Assembly (NCBI RefSeq): GCF_000024025.1
Contig: NC_013131.1
Span: 2,046,001 to 2,110,000, forward strand
Source of the DNA: Catenulispora acidiphila DSM 44928
GTDB taxonomy: Bacteria > Actinomycetota > Actinomycetes > Streptomycetales > Catenulisporaceae
Length of the DNA: 64,000 bases
Direction of reading: 5' to 3'
This document shows positions 61,692-64,000 of this stretch, piece by piece. Position numbers and translations under genes: made by a program. The notes below the pieces were generated by a model, which worked only from the letters and a program-made list of their open reading frames with translations, was not told the origin of the DNA and did no database searches. Each line of letters starts with the position of its first letter. Positions within the stretch are counted from its first letter, which is position 1.

Positions 61692-62621
61692 GTGGCAAGG
61701 ACCCGTTTCGCGCCGGACCGGCAGCTGACATCGCGGATGGTCATGGTGATGTTCCTGCTCGGTCTGGTCTACGTCGCCGCGATCGGCGTGGCCGTGGCCC
61801 TCGCCCCGAAGGGCCTGCTGGCGATCCTGATCATCGTCATCGGGGGATTCTTCTTCGCGCAGTGGTTCCTGTCGGACAAGATCACGCTGTTCTCGATGAA
61901 CGCCAAGATCGTCCAGCCCGAGGACAACGAGTACGCGCGCCGTCTGCACGGGGTGCTGGACCGGCTGTGCGCGCTGGCCGACATGCCCAAGCCGCGGGTC
62001 GGCCTGGTCGACACCGAGGCGCCCAACGCCTTCGCCGCCGGCCGCAGCCAGAAGAACACCGTGATCTGCGCGACCACCGGGCTGATGCGCAAGCTCCCGG
62101 ACGACCGCCAGCTGGAGGCGGTGCTCGCCCACGAGCTCTCGCACGTGGCGCACAAGGACGTCGTGGTGATGACCATCGCCTCGTTCCTGGGCATCCTGTC
62201 CGGTCTGATCACCCGCATCACCTTCGAGATGGGGCTGTGGGGCGGCTTCTCCGACCGCGGCCGCGACGACGATGAGAGCCCGGCCGCCGTGCTGTTCTTC
62301 GTGATGATCGTCTCCGGCCTGACCTACCTGCTGTCCTTCCTGCTGATCCGTGGCCTGTCCCGGTATCGCGAGCTGGCCGCGGACCGGTCCGGCGCGCTGC
62401 TGACCGGCAACCCCTCGGCGATGATCGCCGCGCTGACCGAGATCACCGGCGACCTGGGCCGGATCCCGACCCAGGACCTGCGCAAGCAGCAGGCGTTCAA
62501 CGCGTTCTTCTTCGCCCCGGCGATCAAGGGCGCGTCCGTGTCGAACCTGTTCGCCACGCACCCGACGCTGCAGGTCCGCCAGGAGAAGCTGGCTCAGCTG
62601 GCCGTCGAGATCGGCCGCTGA
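61692..62621 (+). CDS. htpX: Zinc metalloprotease HtpX
   Basis: A 309-residue membrane M48 protease for membrane protein quality control. Two N-terminal helices (MVMVMFLLGLVYVAAIGV, LLAILIIVIGGFFFAQWFL) precede the zinc motif VLAHELSHVAHKD (His, Glu, His), with the third ligand Glu in YRELAADRSGALL. It fits between pspAA and pspAB, as in other actinobacteria. GTG 61692 has GGGAGAG upstream. The 216-bp gap before it has no further gene. Confidence 0.95.
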   Translation: MARTRFAPDRQLTSRMVMVMFLLGLVYVAAIGVAVALAPKGLLAILIIVIGGFFFAQWFLSDKITLFSMNAKIVQPEDNEYARRLHGVLDRLCALADMPKPRVGLVDTEAPNAFAAGRSQKNTVICATTGLMRKLPDDRQLEAVLAHELSHVAHKDVVVMTIASFLGILSGLITRITFEMGLWGGFSDRGRDDDESPAAVLFFVMIVSGLTYLLSFLLIRGLSRYRELAADRSGALLTGNPSAMIAALTEITGDLGRIPTQDLRKQQAFNAFFFAPAIKGASVSNLFATHPTLQVRQEKLAQLAVEIGR

Positions 62622-62889
62622 GCGAGCGGTCTGACTCCCCGCGGGTGTCAGGGGCGTCAGTGTTCTTCCTCGCCGTCCGCCCTCCCCGGAACCGTTGCTC
62701 GAACCGGCGCGCCTGTCGGACCGGCGAACCATCCACGATGCGAGCCGTATGCGTCCGACAGGCGTCGCGTACGGCCGCGCCGGGAAGGATCCCGGTTAGT
62801 CACGGGGATCTGCACAAGACGATCACGATAAGCGAACGGACCGTGGGACCTCCCGCGGCGACCGTCGCGGACAAGGCAAGCTGGTAGCC

Positions 62890-63459
62890 ATGGGATTCCT
62901 GGACACGCTGCTCGGTCGGACCAAGCCGGTCAAGCCGGACCTCGACCAGCTCTTCGGCCTGCCGTCGGCGGCCCTGACCCTGCAGGCGGCGACCCACTTC
63001 CGTCCCACGGGTCTGGGCTCGGTGTGCTTCAAGCGCGCCGAGGGCCGGGCCTTCGACGACGTCGAGTCGGACATCACCACGCTCCTGGCGGCCGGCAACG
63101 GTCCGAAGGTCGAGGCGCGCGACGACTCCTACGGCTACACCTGGCTGGTCTCGCACCACGAGCCGGACGACACCGCCGGGCTGGTGACCGACCTGCACGC
63201 GGTGAACAGCTCGCTGCAGGACACCGGCTTCGGCCCGCAGCTGCTGTGCTCCCTGGTCTCCTTCACCGACGACCGGGACCGCCGCCTGGCGCTGGTGTAC
63301 CTGTACAAGCGCGGCACGTTCTACCCCTTCGCCCCGCAGTCCGGCGAACAGCGCGACGGCGCGTTGGAACTCCAGATCAAGGCCCTGCTGGGGAACGACC
63401 TGCGTCTGGAGCAGGACCTGAGCCGCTGGTTCCCGGTGTGGGGCGCGCCCGGTCTGTGA
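62890..63459 (+). CDS. pspAB: PspA-associated protein PspAB
   Basis: A 189-residue soluble protein. MGFLDTLLGRTKPVKPDLDQLF is the well-kept start of this family; the middle has DDSYGYTWLVSHHEP and FGPQLLCSLVSFTD, and the end DLSRWFPVWGAPGL. No enzymatic motif is seen. The gap from htpX (62622-62889, 268 bp) has no recognisable gene, so it may have its own promoter. Confidence 0.9.
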   Translation: MGFLDTLLGRTKPVKPDLDQLFGLPSAALTLQAATHFRPTGLGSVCFKRAEGRAFDDVESDITTLLAAGNGPKVEARDDSYGYTWLVSHHEPDDTAGLVTDLHAVNSSLQDTGFGPQLLCSLVSFTDDRDRRLALVYLYKRGTFYPFAPQSGEQRDGALELQIKALLGNDLRLEQDLSRWFPVWGAPGL

Positions 63460-63621
63460 GATGTGAAAAGGTTGGCTGTCTCAGGAAGTTGTGACACGGT
63501 TGTTGCCCTAGTCGCCAGACCGTGACCGAACGACTCGTTTGTTGGTAGTAACCTGTGCCGGTGCACGCGTCACGGACGCGCGCGAAGGTCGGGTCTGATC
63601 ACGGCGAGCGGACGAGAAGAC

Positions 63622-64000
63622 TTGCGTTTCGATCAACTTCAGGCCGGTTCGGCCGGATCCGGCGTGGGCGCGGACCCGGCGGACGGCGACGGGCCGATGG
63701 GCCAGGGGGCGGCAGCTGTGGGGGCTTCGGAGGACGACGGCGCGGACGCCGCCGCCGACGGCGCTCCGATATCCGGCGAGAGCCCCGCACCCGCCGCGGA
63801 GGCGGGTACCGCATCCGTTCCGCAGAGCACTGGTGCGCAGAACGCTGTGGCGACTGCTCCGGCGAAGACGCCGCCGGTCGCGCCGCCCGCCACCACGCCT
63901 GTACTGGCGATCAGCGACCTTCTCCGTTCGGCTGCCGATCAGGCGTCGGCGACGTGGAAGACCGCGGCGGTGCCCTCGCAGCGGCGGGAGAGTTCTGCGA
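63622..64000 (+). CDS. Ala/Pro/Asp-rich protein, N-terminal part (runs off the window)
   Basis: From TTG 63622 the frame stays open to the window end, giving at least 126 residues. The first 90 are low complexity (ADPADGDGPMGQGAAAVGAS, then KTPPVAPPATTP), followed by VLAISDLLRSAADQASATWK, where a folded part may begin. Start is uncertain; ATG 63697 in frame is an alternative. Other frames here are Arg-rich and look non-coding. No family can be assigned from this portion. Confidence 0.55.
   Translation, partial: MRFDQLQAGSAGSGVGADPADGDGPMGQGAAAVGASEDDGADAAADGAPISGESPAPAAEAGTASVPQSTGAQNAVATAPAKTPPVAPPATTPVLAISDLLRSAADQASATWKTAAVPSQRRESSA

Overview
The window is high-GC DNA with GTG/TTG starts, short overlaps between genes and many long antisense reading frames, as expected of a filamentous actinomycete (Actinomycetota). 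LexA with a CGAAC-N4-GTTCG box, the B12-dependent ribonucleotide reductase with NrdR, PspA with PspAA/HtpX/PspAB, and a DmdR/IdeR-type iron box all fit. Cell-wall-binding repeats and IucA/IucC genes would suit Catenulispora or a relative, but the genus is a guess.

Region 1 (1-10.1 kb): the 3' end of a cell-wall-binding repeat protein, then a six-gene siderophore operon behind an iron box: diaminobutyrate aminotransferase, diaminobutyrate decarboxylase, IucA/IucC synthetase, acetyltransferase, N-hydroxylase, second IucA/IucC synthetase. Content and order match my recollection of the rhizobactin 1021 operon (rhbABCDEF), so the predicted product is a citrate dihydroxamate of the schizokinen type. 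The decarboxylase carries an unusual repeat-rich N-terminal extension of about 260 residues.

Region 2 (10.1-19.3 kb): DNA repair and dNTP supply: a DinG-type helicase, a lipoprotein, lexA with its SOS box, nrdR-nrdJ with candidate NrdR boxes, and a Fic protein with a built-in inhibitory motif.

Region 3 (19.3-27.3 kb): small regulator-plus-oxidoreductase modules: MarR/GTP cyclohydrolase II/extradiol dioxygenase, TetR/epimerase, HxlR/NAD(P)H-binding protein, and two flavoenzymes. Each of the first two has obvious palindromic operators.

Region 4 (27.5-44.9 kb): core metabolism: TIGR01777 epimerase, sucB, lpdA, leucyl aminopeptidase, gcvT, aldose epimerase, a metallo-beta-lactamase-fold protein, and cobalamin late-step genes (cobU, cobT, cobS) that serve the same cofactor as NrdJ. 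The intergenic DNA here carries several short tandem repeats.

Region 5 (45-60 kb): membrane and envelope functions. An ftsH-type gene is split by a 996-bp IS5-family element with 20-bp perfect inverted repeats and a TAA target duplication; removing the element restores the reading frame exactly. Around it lie two paralogous rhomboid-like proteins, an M50-like protease, a ThrE-type exporter, an AspT-type transporter and a very large low-complexity pseudokinase that lacks its N-lobe. Then come a PNPOx-like protein, an Sfp-type phosphopantetheinyl transferase, an aldo/keto reductase and a DUF3043 protein.

Region 6 (60.3-64 kb): the envelope-stress module pspA-pspAA-htpX-pspAB, and the start of an Ala/Pro-rich protein cut by the window end. 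No rRNA, tRNA, CRISPR array or prophage was seen.
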